Source: Siphonodentalium dalli (taxonomy: Eukaryota > Mollusca > Scaphopoda > Gadilida > Siphonodentaliidae). From it: 64,000 nucleotides of DNA. The stretch lies in assembly GCA_032622095.1 (NCBI GenBank), contig CP136064.1, forward strand, positions 260,131,863-260,195,862, given 5' to 3'. Both the position numbers and the translations under genes were made by a program. The notes beneath the pieces are model-generated. The model saw nothing but the letters and a program-made list of their open reading frames with translations, searched no databases and was not told the DNA's origin. Position 1 is the stretch's first letter. The number at the start of each line of letters is the position of its first letter. This document shows, one piece after another, positions 1 through 11,189 of the stretch.

Positions 1-1083
1 CAAATATGGGTCTTTGAACACAACACACAAATCACTTCAGCCAATCAGCTTGCACTGTTCTATTTAGTCCCGGTCAGAATTCTGAGTCCCGGTCAGAATT
101 CTGACCGGAGATTCACAAAATGGCGATAGTCCGTACCGGTCTATAATAACGACGTCCAAAGCAGAGCGATGGCAATGCTTATTGTCCGGGGACCAGTCAA
201 GGGTCGTGTAGAGGTAAGAGGCGGGCGGGCGTACGTACTTGTGACGTCACGCATAATTTACAATATACCGTGTAGGTGAAATTTTTAGCGAACCAACTTT
301 TTCGTGAAAAAATCACGTGACTTCCGGCAGTGGTTTCCAAAATTGCGGAATCAGCAATGAAACGAATTTACTACTTCACAACTTCCGATATGTGGCAATG
401 GACAACTGAACTATTTATTTATTTATAAAATGTAAGTTGTTATGAATATGACCTGCAAAGGTTCATATTAGATCAGTTTCATTTGTTAGCTAAATGAAGG
501 CAGTTACGGCGTCATGCCGTCAAAACGTCATTTGTCTCCGCGGGTCAGAATCCAGACATGGCTGAAGGTGTCATGTCGTCTTCGCTTAATCGTATAGCGA
601 CGTACATTGTAGTCTATGGCATTCACTATATACATTACAATATACAGGGCCTGGAACCTACGCCATAAAAAAAAAATTCACCGAAAAATGGCGGCTGCTC
701 GGTGCGACTCGAAGTGAGTATTTATCGTTTTTGCGAACTATGTACATAAACCACCAAAAAAATCATTGCTTATGAGCTGTAAAACATTGTTTGCTAGCTC
801 ACAGTCATCTATACCGAGATATATATGTAACGTTGTAAAGATTATCGCGTTCAGGTGGTTTCCGTCACCAATTTTCGAGGCATGTTTCAGAGTTTTGATT
901 TTGAAATGGTAACGCCTACATTGGCTTTTAAAACTGGAATTGTGACATAAATGGTAACGCCTACATATAGTCAACATTTGATCCAACATCGGCAATTTGG
1001 CTGAATTCTTTCTTTCACTTGCCGAATACCACAATTAGTTTTAGGACTAGTGAGTAGTGTATGCCTTCACAGTTAATGGAACT
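1..1083. other. No gene recognised
   Basis: AT-rich sequence with no convincing open frame or splice-bounded exon. The only structure noted is the 20-bp palindrome listed separately. Confidence 0.5.
89..108. repeat. 20-bp perfect palindrome
   Basis: CCGGTCAGAATTCTGACCGG is its own reverse complement. Its first 15 bases are repeated directly upstream from about 70, so the locus has a short tandem duplication whose second copy completes the palindrome. Confidence 0.8.
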
Positions 1084-1710
1084 TATGGAAGCGCAAGAGT
1101 ATAATTCTTCCCTTGCTAAGATCCCCCGAATATTGCCGAGGCGAATCGGTATACATCGGCTTAAAGGTAGACTGCTTCACTCGCGGAAGGCTAATTAATA
1201 CGTTTTTCACGGAATTACTATCACAAGACATAAATGAATAAAACAATAAGTAATTATATGACCTTTATATATCAATATTAGTATAGGGAATAAGAAAAAT
1301 GTCATTCTGGTTGATGCATCATATATAATTATAGGCTGAAATAAACCAACGTTTGATAAATGAATAAATCGCAATATCGCCACTGCTTGAGTTGAACCAG
1401 GAAGGAGCTTTAAGTTGTATTATTAAATTTTTGTTTCAAATTCAAATGTTTCTGAAATTAATAAAAGAAAAAACTTTTAATTAAAAGAAATTAATTAAAA
1501 TCACAAGCTCACACAAAGTCGCACTCTCGTGTACAGTAGTTACACTACATCGTCACACTGAAACATTTCACACAGTTTTTATGAACCCTACTCTAAAATA
1601 GTTTTTGAATGTCGTGTTGTTAGTCAGTAAATTCTTAATTAGCACCGATTGATGGTCGGGAATCATCGGGGGATCTTAGCGATGGAAGAATTCTATTATT
1701 GCTATGGAAG
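1084..1710. mobile_element. Putative MITE with ~65-bp imperfect inverted repeats
   Basis: The left arm (1084-1150) and right arm (1643-1710) are imperfect reverse complements. They share the block GCTAAGATCCCCCGA and an adjacent ATTCTTCC. The ~490 bp between them is AT-rich and non-coding. I could not identify a target-site duplication, so superfamily and exact ends are open. A miniature inverted-repeat element is the simplest reading. Confidence 0.45.
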
Positions 1711-1806
1711 CATTAAATTCCACATGTGTTTAATTATTATTGAAATGTGTTTTGCCGGCAACCATTCATACTCGCTCGTTGATATTTAAAACTAATTAAG
1801 GGGTAT

Positions 1807-2027
1807 AATTACCCTGGCCTGCCTTTAAGACCCTATAAATAGGAACACAAAGAGAAGGGACAAGGCACCATTTTGGCATCAAAATAATTTATTTTGCTGG
1901 ATAATGTTCACAATGAATTGGCACTTATGAACAAATAAATAATCTTACCACTCGCCTGTCATACCTCATTCATACACATACCATACACACCATACATTCC
2001 TGGAATACGCCTCAGTGATGTTTCACC
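1807..2027 (-). repeat. Repeat A, copy 1 (221 bp)
   Basis: Near-identical direct duplicate of 2502-2722. Read on the minus strand it carries an AATAAA signal (1888-1893), like the other copy, which looks like the 3' UTR of a minus-strand gene. The sequence upstream of it (minus sense) is not homologous to that next to copy 2. Confidence 0.85.
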
Positions 2028-2228
2028 CCCAACTCAATCAATATAAACATATTAACATTATTCATTACATATTCCAATCAATATGACCATTATCCAGTAC
2101 AATATTGAAGTACGGTAATTACTTATGATTATAACACATGGCTAACAGTTGCTTACTATTTCCATTAACTAATAGTCAAAAGTCGATAGGAATTTTACAG
2201 TACGATTTCTTGGGTTGGTGGGTGTGAG

Positions 2229-2501
2229 ATCGAAAAGTCGAGAAGTTGGCTCCCAGCCTCCCACATGGTCGGGAATCGATTGCCATATGACAGTGGCTGA
2301 CTATAACTAAGGTAGAGTGAATGGCCACATGTTAAACGTACTCAGGTTAAAAGAACTCAAAATGTCAGCAGCCGTGTACAGTGAAAGGTCACGACCTCTG
2401 AGTACATTTAACCTGTCACCTTTGGTTAAATATACTCAGAGTTTAAATGAACTCAAAGGTAATCGGCAATGTAATTAAATATTTTGAACCCAAAATAGTA
2501 C
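2229..2501. repeat. Repeat B, copy 1 (273 bp)
   Basis: Direct duplicate of 3254-3526 with only scattered substitutions. It abuts repeat A copy 2 directly. It contains short inverted motifs built on GAGTACATTTAA and its complement. Confidence 0.85.
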
Positions 2502-2722
2502 AATTACCCTGGCCTGCCTTTAAGACCCTATAAATAGGAACACAAAGAGAAGGGACAAGGCACCATTTTGGCATCAAAATAATTTATTTTGCTGGATAAT
2601 GTTCACAATGAATTGGCACTTATGAACAAATAAATAATCTTACCACTCTCCTGTCATACCTCATTCATACACATACCATACACACCATACATTCCTGGAA
2701 TACGCCTCAGTGATGTTTCACC
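2502..2722 (-). repeat. Repeat A, copy 2 (221 bp), probable 3' UTR
   Basis: Second copy of repeat A. On the minus strand it lies just downstream of a candidate terminal coding exon (2811-2845). It has a polyadenylation signal AATAAA at 2583-2588, so it may be the real 3' UTR, copy 1 being a tandem duplicate. Confidence 0.6.
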
Positions 2723-2810
2723 ACCAAGCCATCGACCGCCAGATATTCATACTGAGTCTTGGGGTGAAGAGGGAGGAGCCAAAGGCCAGTGGAGTCATCT
2801 GGACCACCGG

Positions 2811-2845
2811 TCACTTTGGCCAGAAGTTGTGGGTAACACTATCTC
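2811..2845 (-). CDS. Candidate terminal exon of the CTLD gene
   Basis: On the minus strand a good acceptor (pyrimidine tract CCTTCCTTTTTCAG) precedes this short stretch. Entering with two bases, it reads ten residues (D-S-V-T-H-N-F-W-P-K) and a TGA at 2811-2813. An AATAAA follows at 2583-2588. The two-base entry matches the one-base exit of the lectin exon at 26512-26720. A lectin domain ending a few residues after the final Cys is typical of small secreted CTLD proteins. Membership rests only on strand, splice signals and phase, and the join crosses ~24 kb. An independent small exon, or the frame with zero-base entry (16 codons), cannot be excluded. Confidence 0.35.
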
Positions 2846-3253
2846 CTGAAAAAGGAAGGTAAGAAATGGGAGAGACATCAGTATCAAATTCTAAACAAAA
2901 ATAACATCACTAAGGCGAGTCCACTTAAACAATAATTTACAATGTCAGTAAAGCATATATATGTGAGAACTACAACATAATTGAACCAATGCATTATATG
3001 TAGGGTGTTCTCTCATTTGTATTGACTTTATTTCACGCGCTCACATATGTATCTAACTTACTAACTAACTAATATACTACCATATGATCAACAGTAATTT
3101 AAATGCAATAATAGAAAACATGGCTGGATGTAATATGTATTATCTATCACAAATTAATAAACATATGAGACAATTCATGATACATATTTAACAACTTGTA
3201 TGAACAGATTTAGTTAGCACTCTAGATCCTCCCCAGTTGAGGTGCAAACCTCC

Positions 3254-3526
3254 ATCGAAAAGTCGAGAAGTTGGCTCCCAGCCTCCCGCATGGTCGGGAA
3301 TCGATTGCCATATGACAGTGGCTGACTATAACTAAGGTAGAGTGAATGGTCACAGGTTAAACGTACTCAGGTTAAAAGAACTCAAAATGTCAGCAGCCGT
3401 GTACAGCGAAAGGTCACGACCTCTGAGCACATTTAACCTGTCACCTTTGGTTAAATATACTCAGAGTTTAAATGAACTCAAAGGTAATCGGCCATGTAAT
3501 TAAATATTTTGAAGCCAAAATAGTAC
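3254..3526. repeat. Repeat B, copy 2 (273 bp)
   Basis: Direct duplicate of 2229-2501. The order B(copy 2)-A(copy 2)-B(copy 1)-A(copy 1), read on the minus strand, points to a tandem segmental duplication. The B-to-A spacers (about 530 bp versus 200 bp) have since lost similarity. Confidence 0.85.
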
Positions 3527-3650
3527 ACTGTACGCCATTTTCAATAAACTCTATAATATCTATAATCTAATATTATATAAACAAATAAGTAATTTGTGTC
3601 GAAGATGTATTCTATAACGATCAGGTTAATAGGTTATCCTAAAATCAAAG

Positions 3651-4088
3651 TTAAAGCTAATCAATCCGATTCGATGTCCCCCATATCATCAGATTCCAAC
3701 AACAAATATTTTTTGAAATGTCCGCTTCAGTTATCAGAATCGGTTAAATAACCAAAACTAATGCTAGCCACAGTCAAATATAGCATAAAGTTGGCCTAAA
3801 CTTGTTATTTATCAACATTTTGTCGGTTTGTCAAATATCTGACAAAAAAACTACTTTATTTTCGAGGTAACCATCTTCATCCGCAAATTTGGTCCGAGGC
3901 AGTCTTCTCGTCGACTTTTACTGGGCCACTAAATATTCCAGGTGGTGAAAAATAATAGATTTTAATAATCGATATCTGACCATTCTGAGCTTTGATTGGT
4001 GGGTTCCTCGACTCGAATAAAATATTATTTACCGCCGAAGCCAAATAAATAGTAGTTGAGTGGTGCATAATCGGATTGAGTGCTTTAA
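3651..4088. mobile_element. TTAA-flanked MITE, family T (diverged copy)
   Basis: The ends read TTAAAG...CAATCCG and CGGATTG...CTTTAA, a diverged version of the terminal repeat TTAAAGGTACTCAATCCG seen intact at 36526-37010 and 44135-46019. Internal landmarks of the family (CAGATTCCAACAACAA, TCCTCGACTCGAAT, AATAATAGATTT) are present. No coding capacity. The target site is TTAA or TA. Confidence 0.7.
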
Positions 4089-4723
4089 TATTTGATACAT
4101 ATTTAATTTATGACTGGAGCCATAAAATAAGTTACGAATTAGTGATCATCAACTTAAACAACTAGGCGTACATAGCCTGAGAGCGGGGTGTCCAAATAAA
4201 TACTCTCTACGTTCAAATTTTGAATACACTCGAGTCAAGGGCATGTCCATATATGTTACACACATAACGGTCTTTCCGTTGCAATATAGTGGGATTTCCG
4301 ACATATGCTGGATATGCGTTAAAATGACATTTGAAGAGGGAATTTTTTGCGAGAAAATTATTTTCTGAAGTGATCAAAGGCCGTTTTTATCTATTAAACA
4401 GAGTGTTCCGCTCAAATGGAGCCCGCTTACGGTCGGCAAATGTGTATGTACAATATATGATTACGTTTATAGATGAGTTGCAACCGTGTGTCCGTCTCAA
4501 ACCTGGATTTTGTGGTGTTGTTGTGATATTTCTGTCACATTTACGTTCTAAAAATAGCATTTTTCGTCTTTTCGAAAACAACTTCCGATTTAATGTTTGT
4601 ACGGTTTATACCAGGCCATGCGCACGGGTGTATATATCAAACAATATGTGATCCTCCGTAGGATAGGGTATCATATAATGTGTGATCCTCGTCTCAGGAG
4701 TCACTCGTGGCTCAATGAAGGCA
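4089..4723. other. No gene recognised
   Basis: A 106-codon open stretch at 4331-4651 has no recognisable domain and low-complexity AT-driven composition. No support for a gene. Confidence 0.4.
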
Positions 4724-4803
4724 GGATCATATATCAAAATGAGAGGATATGGTGATCCCATGAAAAGGGGATCACCATATCCTCTCATTTTGATATGTGA
4801 TCC
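4724..4803. repeat. Hairpin with 36-bp arms
   Basis: Arms 4724-4759 and 4768-4803 are reverse complements with one mismatch, around an 8-nt spacer. Each arm ends in GGATC-type motifs. Similar GATCCTCCGTAGGAT motifs occur at 4650-4665 and 5210-5225, so the hairpin may be part of a degraded element. Confidence 0.85.
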
Positions 4804-4828
4804 TAAAATAAGAAAATATTTTTATTAA

Positions 4829-4895
4829 CTAAATAACGGAGATATTTGAAGAAGTGTTTTTGACGAAATAACGGAAATATTTGAAGAAGTGTTTT
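4829..4895 (+). repeat. Two-copy ~31-bp direct repeat
   Basis: The stretch ATATTTGAAGAAGTGTTTT with flanking AATAACGG/A occurs twice in tandem. Confidence 0.7.
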
Positions 4896-5006
4896 AAAGA
4901 GCGTACCCCAAACCTCCAACAAGCCCACCCACCCTATAGAAGAATTTGACTTATATTTCACCAGAGTTGATTTATTGTGGTGTTGTAATTTATTACATAC
5001 AAATCG

Positions 5007-5132
5007 CCGTTAGTGTAAACATATTTTTATTTCCAAATCCAAACATAATACACATAATACACAAATGACATAAATATACAACATATAAGAGATAATGTAT
5101 GGAAATGAGGATCAGACAACAAGCCCGTTATT
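5007..5132 (-). mobile_element. LINE 3'-UTR fragment, 5' truncated
   Basis: Near-identical, in reverse orientation, to the last ~125 bp of the LINE at 15287-15412, sharing GGCTTGTTGTCTGATCCTC and the terminal TTTACACTAAC. Similarity stops abruptly at CGGGCTTG, as expected for a severely 5'-truncated retrotransposon insertion. It defines the 3' end of the LINE family. Confidence 0.85.
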
Positions 5133-7194
5133 TAGTAAAGGGACATTCTTTATAGAGTTATTACCCTTCATATAAAATCACTAAAAAGATCGCATATCAA
5201 AACCTATGTTATCCTCCGTAGGATCAGATATCGTTTATAGTCTACACTCGTGCGCATTAGGTGTTTATACACTGTGTTTAAGTGTCCATAGTAGATTACG
5301 CATAGACCTGCATGTTTGTAAATATATCCTGTATGTATGTATGTTTGACCGCACGGCGTTTGGAGTTAGTGGGGGACAAAACAGTAATAAATCGCGGAAA
5401 ATACCAAAATAAAGCGACTAAAATCAAAGGATATCATCTCTGACAGACTTCTGTGTTTAATTTGAATAATAAAATGGATAAAGTTCGAGAATTTACTCAG
5501 ATTATTACCGATTTTTGCATTATTTATCCCGGAGGAGAGAACTGTAGCGTATCAATTCTTGTATCATGAGAAAAGTAGCGTGCGAAAATCGGAAACGTAG
5601 CATGCATGTATTGTTTACAAAGCACGTTTTTGTCATGTAACGAATATAAGCGAACATTTTATAACTTCATAAACCTAAAGATGCAGGGCAAACTATATTT
5701 CGTTACTAAACGTCCAGGTGTAACTTTTTCACAGAAGGGGCGCACTTTTTAGTGGCATTTTCCAAATGAGCACCAAAAATCGAGCTGATAAATGACTATT
5801 ACGTCAAAATTGAGAAACATTTCTGTATTAATGTGAGGTACACACCATTGTTAAAATAGTCCGATCACATATTCCAATTGTTTCTTTGAGAAATAGTTTA
5901 TGAAAGCTAAAAAACTTACCATTTTGCGGTGTAGCATTTTTCGGAACTGCGGCGATTTTCGCGTAGCAGATGAGCCCCCGTGATCAAATTACAATAAATT
6001 ACAGCGACTATTAATTAAAGGGATATGCAGGGGGGGGGGCGTAAAAAAGTTGCGAGACGTGGGGGTGTTTTTTTTACATTGCCATTTTTTTACACCCACC
6101 CACCATTTCTTGCATTTTTTTTTCATAAAATTTTAGACACCCACCCCCCAAAACCCCAAAACTTTATATTGGTCCCCTCTGTAACGACCAACCGCTCTAT
6201 ATTGGTCCCTTCTTTGAAAGACCAAATTAAATGTTACTTCCTCAGCTGACTTCCTGTTACAAACATGTGCAAAATTGAACTCTAAGCAATCGAACAAAGG
6301 TAGAATATGATGTGATTATATTGGTAAATTTATAACCCAGCCTATTCATCTGTGTGAGTAGATGAAAAATATATTGAATCCCCTGGAATGACAACAAAAT
6401 ATAACTAGGGCCAGTGTTAGGGCCTGTAATAGAATAAACAATTACACAAAATTAAATTTAACTGTTTTTCAGACATCAACCAGCATCAACTAGTAGGCCT
6501 AGAGCCTATAGTAATACAAAAAAGGAAAATGTGCATATGAACCAGTGTACGAATTAGCTTTTATGTATGCCTGCATGACCACCGACCCGACATCGCATTA
6601 CGACTTAGGATTGGCTAGGCCTAAAATAATGTTTAACCCTTTGAGTTTGAACGCGGATGGTCAATTTAGTGCGAAATCCATATACACGGATGTGCACTTT
6701 AGCGACGTGACCGTGGAGAAGAGGTCACAGTAAGCGTAACGTCATTGTGTTGGTGTAGGGAAGATAACTCCAATTTATAGTGACGTCACGATGACGGGAA
6801 GATAAATATTTTTACGCGGAGTCGACCGATGGGGAAAATTGATAAAATACCAATTTAAAAGGCCTTACGAGGGATAATTATATGTGCAGTTGGATTCGTG
6901 TGTCAATATAAATCGCTCTCAATGTGTCATCTAAGTGTACAACTGATTTCTTGATGCTGTATTCTCGACTTTGTGTTTTCTTTGTTTCAAGAAGAACGGC
7001 CATTTTGATTTCCATAGAGACAACACCCAAACAAAGACAATCCGGTGAGACCATTCTAATTTCGACTATATATTACAATACGTGGATCTCGACTGTTGAC
7101 ATTCCTCGCAAAACTATTTAACCGATTACGCATTTAGCGCGTGCATACAATTCGCTTTATTGACAATTGTTCGTAAATCTGTACTCTACTCAAT
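5133..7194. other. No host gene; probable LINE 5' leader at the right end
   Basis: It holds a G run (6030-6039), short pyrimidine tracts and small open frames without recognisable domains. The last few hundred bases before 7195 probably include the LINE 5' UTR, but I see no feature fixing its start. Confidence 0.4.
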
Positions 7195-8316
7195 ATGAGT
7201 GAGTTGCAATTACAGGGACTCGACGAAGCAACTATCGCCCCCTTAGACAGCTCCACACCGAACGAAGCAGAACAACCTGACTCAGTGGGCGCGAGTAACT
7301 ACGAACACGACAGTTCTGTTCCAATAACATTCATTCCTGATATTCGACAAAAGCCAGCCGACTTAAAGCGGAACCGACAATCTCCGTTCTCACCCTCCGA
7401 ATCTAATGACAACAAAAAGCCCAGAACTGTCTATCAGGACTCCCTGGTTGACGAAAGCCTAAACCATTCAAACTCATCAGAAATGGAAAATGACAATTAT
7501 GCGCCAGACATATACTTTGAATCAAGCCTAATAAAGGCTCTCGGGAGTGATCGTGTCCAGAGTTCCTTTAGTTTAATGATGGAAGGCATGCTCGAGCGCG
7601 TTATCACAAAAATAGCGCGGTCAGAAGTCGCAAAAATAACTAAAGATGCCTTCGTGCCCAGAGACAAGTATGAAAGCGACATAGCTGACATTAGGCATGA
7701 ATTATCCGAACTCAAACTTGAACTGAAAGCGGAGAGGGAAGCGCGTCAATACGACATTCGCGGAGTGAAGGTCGAACTCGACGACCTACAACAATATGGC
7801 CGCAGAACGAATCTTAGAATATCAGGTGTTCCAGAAAAATCAGGCGAAAACACTGATAACATTGTCCTTGACGTTGCAAACGAGTTAGGTATACCGCTCG
7901 GTAATTATGATATTTACCGAAGTCACAGGGTTGGCCCGAAACAAGGAAAACCCAATTCTGATTCAACTGAACCAAAAACTGTAGGGATAAACAATGCTCC
8001 AAAACCCAACCAACCACGCCAAATAATCTTCAGGCTTCCCTCCTATAAAATCAGGCGAGAACTATATGGGAGACGCACTGATAGTAAAAATCTGAAGTTA
8101 CCCTATCTCAACCAAAGGGTTTTCATAAATGAGGATCTCACTAGAACCCGCGCCGCAATCTACAAAAGGGCACGGCAGCTCCGTAAAGACGAGCTGATCC
8201 ATGACACGTGGACTATTGATGGAGCCATTCTCATCAGACTTAAAGAAAACGAGAAGCCCATCAGAATAACTACGCCACATGCAATGGACGAACTTGACAA
8301 TAAACTACGTGGCTAG
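7195..8316 (+). CDS. LINE ORF1 protein (coiled coil plus RRM-like, L1-ORF1p type)
   Basis: A 373-residue protein expected to be the nucleic-acid-binding chaperone of the retrotransposon particle. Residues 1-110 are polar and probably disordered. Residues ~155-200 are rich in heptad-spaced Leu/Ile with charged residues (for example IRHELSELKLELKAERE), consistent with a coiled coil. They lead into DDLQQYGRRTNLRISGVPE, the signature entry to the RRM-like domain of L1-type ORF1p. The C-terminal part has RQIIFRLPSYKIRREL and VFINEDLTRTRAAIYKRARQL, matching the C-terminal domain of that family. The start is the first Met of the frame. No frameshift or stop is seen. Pairing with ORF2 is inferred from order and orientation, though the spacer is unusually long. 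Confidence 0.85.
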   Translation: MSELQLQGLDEATIAPLDSSTPNEAEQPDSVGASNYEHDSSVPITFIPDIRQKPADLKRNRQSPFSPSESNDNKKPRTVYQDSLVDESLNHSNSSEMENDNYAPDIYFESSLIKALGSDRVQSSFSLMMEGMLERVITKIARSEVAKITKDAFVPRDKYESDIADIRHELSELKLELKAEREARQYDIRGVKVELDDLQQYGRRTNLRISGVPEKSGENTDNIVLDVANELGIPLGNYDIYRSHRVGPKQGKPNSDSTEPKTVGINNAPKPNQPRQIIFRLPSYKIRRELYGRRTDSKNLKLPYLNQRVFINEDLTRTRAAIYKRARQLRKDELIHDTWTIDGAILIRLKENEKPIRITTPHAMDELDNKLRG

Positions 8317-11189
8317 ATGATGTATTCATCTAGTATACAGGACCGTCAGATCAATGCAACTTACGATCTGAATGTACATAGTGACAACGTCAATGGGGAA
8401 GGGTTCAGGTGTCCGTTTTGAATGGACTCACCGCAAATCTGCTTTTCAAAATACAGAATATAATCAGCATTTATTATGAGCGATGGTTTAATATGTGTAC
8501 AATGCACCGGCTCTCAATGTTTTCTACTTTAGCCAATAGATCCGCCAAGCAAACCCAACTATATATACGCCGAATGCAAGCATTTTCAAAATTGTTCCAT
8601 ACTAAGCTATTGCTCGGTTATTCTTTTAAGTGCACATCCATCCGTAACTGGAACATCTGACACACCCCCAGACTTAAAACAATCTATTACGTATTATAAT
8701 TATATATTAATATGTGTATATAATCCTATACATGGCGGGACGTAGGCAAACACGAAATTCGCACATATAAACTCACCTATCACCGACTCTTGTGTATATA
8801 TGCCGAAATCTCATGAAATAATCTTTGTGTACTTCATATTACTTCCTCTAAATTCGATAAACGGACATCTCTTTTTAATAATATGTCCAGTTTTCCGACT
8901 TGACGCATATATGGAAAACAGGCTTGTCAACTCTCCATATATAAACAATATCACACACACGGACATCCATGGTCTCATGAAGTAATCCAATCTTGCACAA
9001 ATGTCCAGACAATCTACAATATGACCTCTGTATGGTGAAATCTTATGGAATAATCCAATTTTGCACAAATACCCAGACAAACGAGTGTATCGCGGATGTT
9101 AGCTGACTTGTGCATGCACATGAGACGACTGCATAATGATTAGTCACGTTCATAATTACACCCATGAATGTGCTCAATCCACTAGTATGTATGCACAAGT
9201 CTACTACATCTGTTTGTTCAGCATACATACAACAATTCTCATACCACGAAGCACAATTTGCCATCACCATTATGAAATGAAACCGACCAGCACGCAACCA
9301 GTAGATTGGACGTATAATCACGACTTTTTCAGGTCAAACTCACACGAGACAATCATTTCCATGTCAAGCGGTCAGTCCGACTGGGTAATTATGTTAAACC
9401 AACAACGGCGTTGGTAGACCGAGGTTATGTGACGCGAATTCATGCCCATATGCGATAACATTTGGCATTCACTGAAGGGCGTATATATGCGCGCACTTTC
9501 ATACAGGTATATATACTCAACCAGCATCTATGCATATATTGTCTTATTATTTGAGTGTGCATTCGTTTTGTTTATCCTGGTCATATCGGTATGGTAGCCA
9601 TTGTATACATATATTATTCATCGACAGTATTTATACCCCCATAACATGATATGTATGGCACATACTTATACCATCACACCGTCCGTCTGTCCGTTCCGTA
9701 CTGGCTATGAACTGTTTAATTCCATTTGAGATATCTCAACACTTTCTGACCGTTTCATAGCAAACATAACCGCGTGTTGGTTTACATAGAATCCGATATT
9801 TATACATGCATGCGCATGCTCCACTTTTCTTAAATGTCCATCTAGATAATCATGTATATACCTTGTGTACAATGGTAAACAAACGGAATATACCTTAAAT
9901 CCGCACCCATTCACCAATTGAAGCGATCACACATTACTCATGTACCGGTATATAATCGTGCTTGTGTTTATCCAAACCGTACACATTGGCAGGTTGGGGC
10001 GGCAACACACATATCGCGGTATTAAGGATTGCCTTATAACCGACCGGTATGGTCGCCCTGATCTCTGATAACAAAAGGGAGCACACACGGATCGTGTACC
10101 GGTATATAGAGGCATATAATGTGTGTTCATCATCAAATTGCATGTGCACATGCATTGCTATGAAGGACTGGCATGTCACCACAAATTCAGACTCGTCTTC
10201 TCCAATGGGTAGCATCTATAATTTTCGAAACGCCGTTTCTCAGATATTTCAAATCACGCTGCTCACCTCTTGTGAAAACATAATCGTGCGTATCAAAAAC
10301 TACATTTAGTTATCTGGGAACACACACGTATATGTATGTAGGTATGTGTTTTGTGCATGCGTATGTGCATATATAGGTATGTGTGTGTTTATGTAATTAT
10401 ATGTAAGTGTAGTGGTGTGTCTTCCTGTTAGTCTTATGAATCGATCGCACTTAAATCTAACTGTGTGTCCACATAATTGCAGCGCTAAGACTCTGGTCAC
10501 TAGCATGAATGATTCAAACTGCCCAGGCACCGTAGTTAAAAATAGTTAATTATGTATTATATAATAATTAAATTATTATTATGCTTATATTTATAATTGT
10601 ATCCCTTGCTGAGTTTTGTAAATAATTTGTAGCATATGTATATGATACGCTCTCTCAAGTATGCAGGCAATCCTATTGCATTCCATAATTCCACACACCC
10701 ATCTACTCCTGACTTACCTCGTCGATCCACGTTCCCCTTAAAACCGTTCACGACATGAATATCTCTATCCCTCACTTTAGAAACATAACTCCTATAGTCA
10801 TTTCGGCTGCATATACATTTTCGTGATGAAGAGCTCCGAGCTCAAAACACACCCTAAGATTATCAAACTTAAGATGAACCCCTGTTTGGTCGACTCAAAA
10901 AACCCATCGGCCTGCACAACCACGATTGGTATACATTCTATTGCCACTCACTATTGCTATCTCATACTCTCATTCACTATACTCAACTGCCCTTCTGTTC
11001 TACTCTGTTCTCTTTCTCCTACCTACTCACACCTACCTGGCAAACAGACTGGGTTGAAAACAAATTTAAAACACACAACTGATATGTATACATTTACATG
11101 TATTACCAGAGTATGCTCTATTAATATGTTTGTTACTTTGCACCGAGGATGCCCAAAACAGAACTGCTCTCAGGATTTTGATATGACTT
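8317..11189 (+). other. Long ORF1-ORF2 spacer without recognised gene
   Basis: Nearly 2.9 kb separates the two LINE frames. It is AT-rich with GT-rich stretches (10306-10420) and only small open frames. One of these, a 126-codon frame at 10823-11203, overlaps the ORF2 start by 14 nt but has no domain I recognise. I found no terminal repeats or target duplication marking a nested insertion. Confidence 0.5.

Noticed and set aside
2229-3526. Repeat B pair as LTRs of a small retrotransposon
   Set aside because: The repeats lack TG...CA ends, no primer-binding site or target duplication is visible, and the adjacent A repeat is duplicated too.
6545-6733. 62-codon frame beginning near a TTTAACCCTTTGAG motif, considered as a piggyBac end or gene
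   Set aside because: No matching inverted end was found and the peptide has no recognisable domain.
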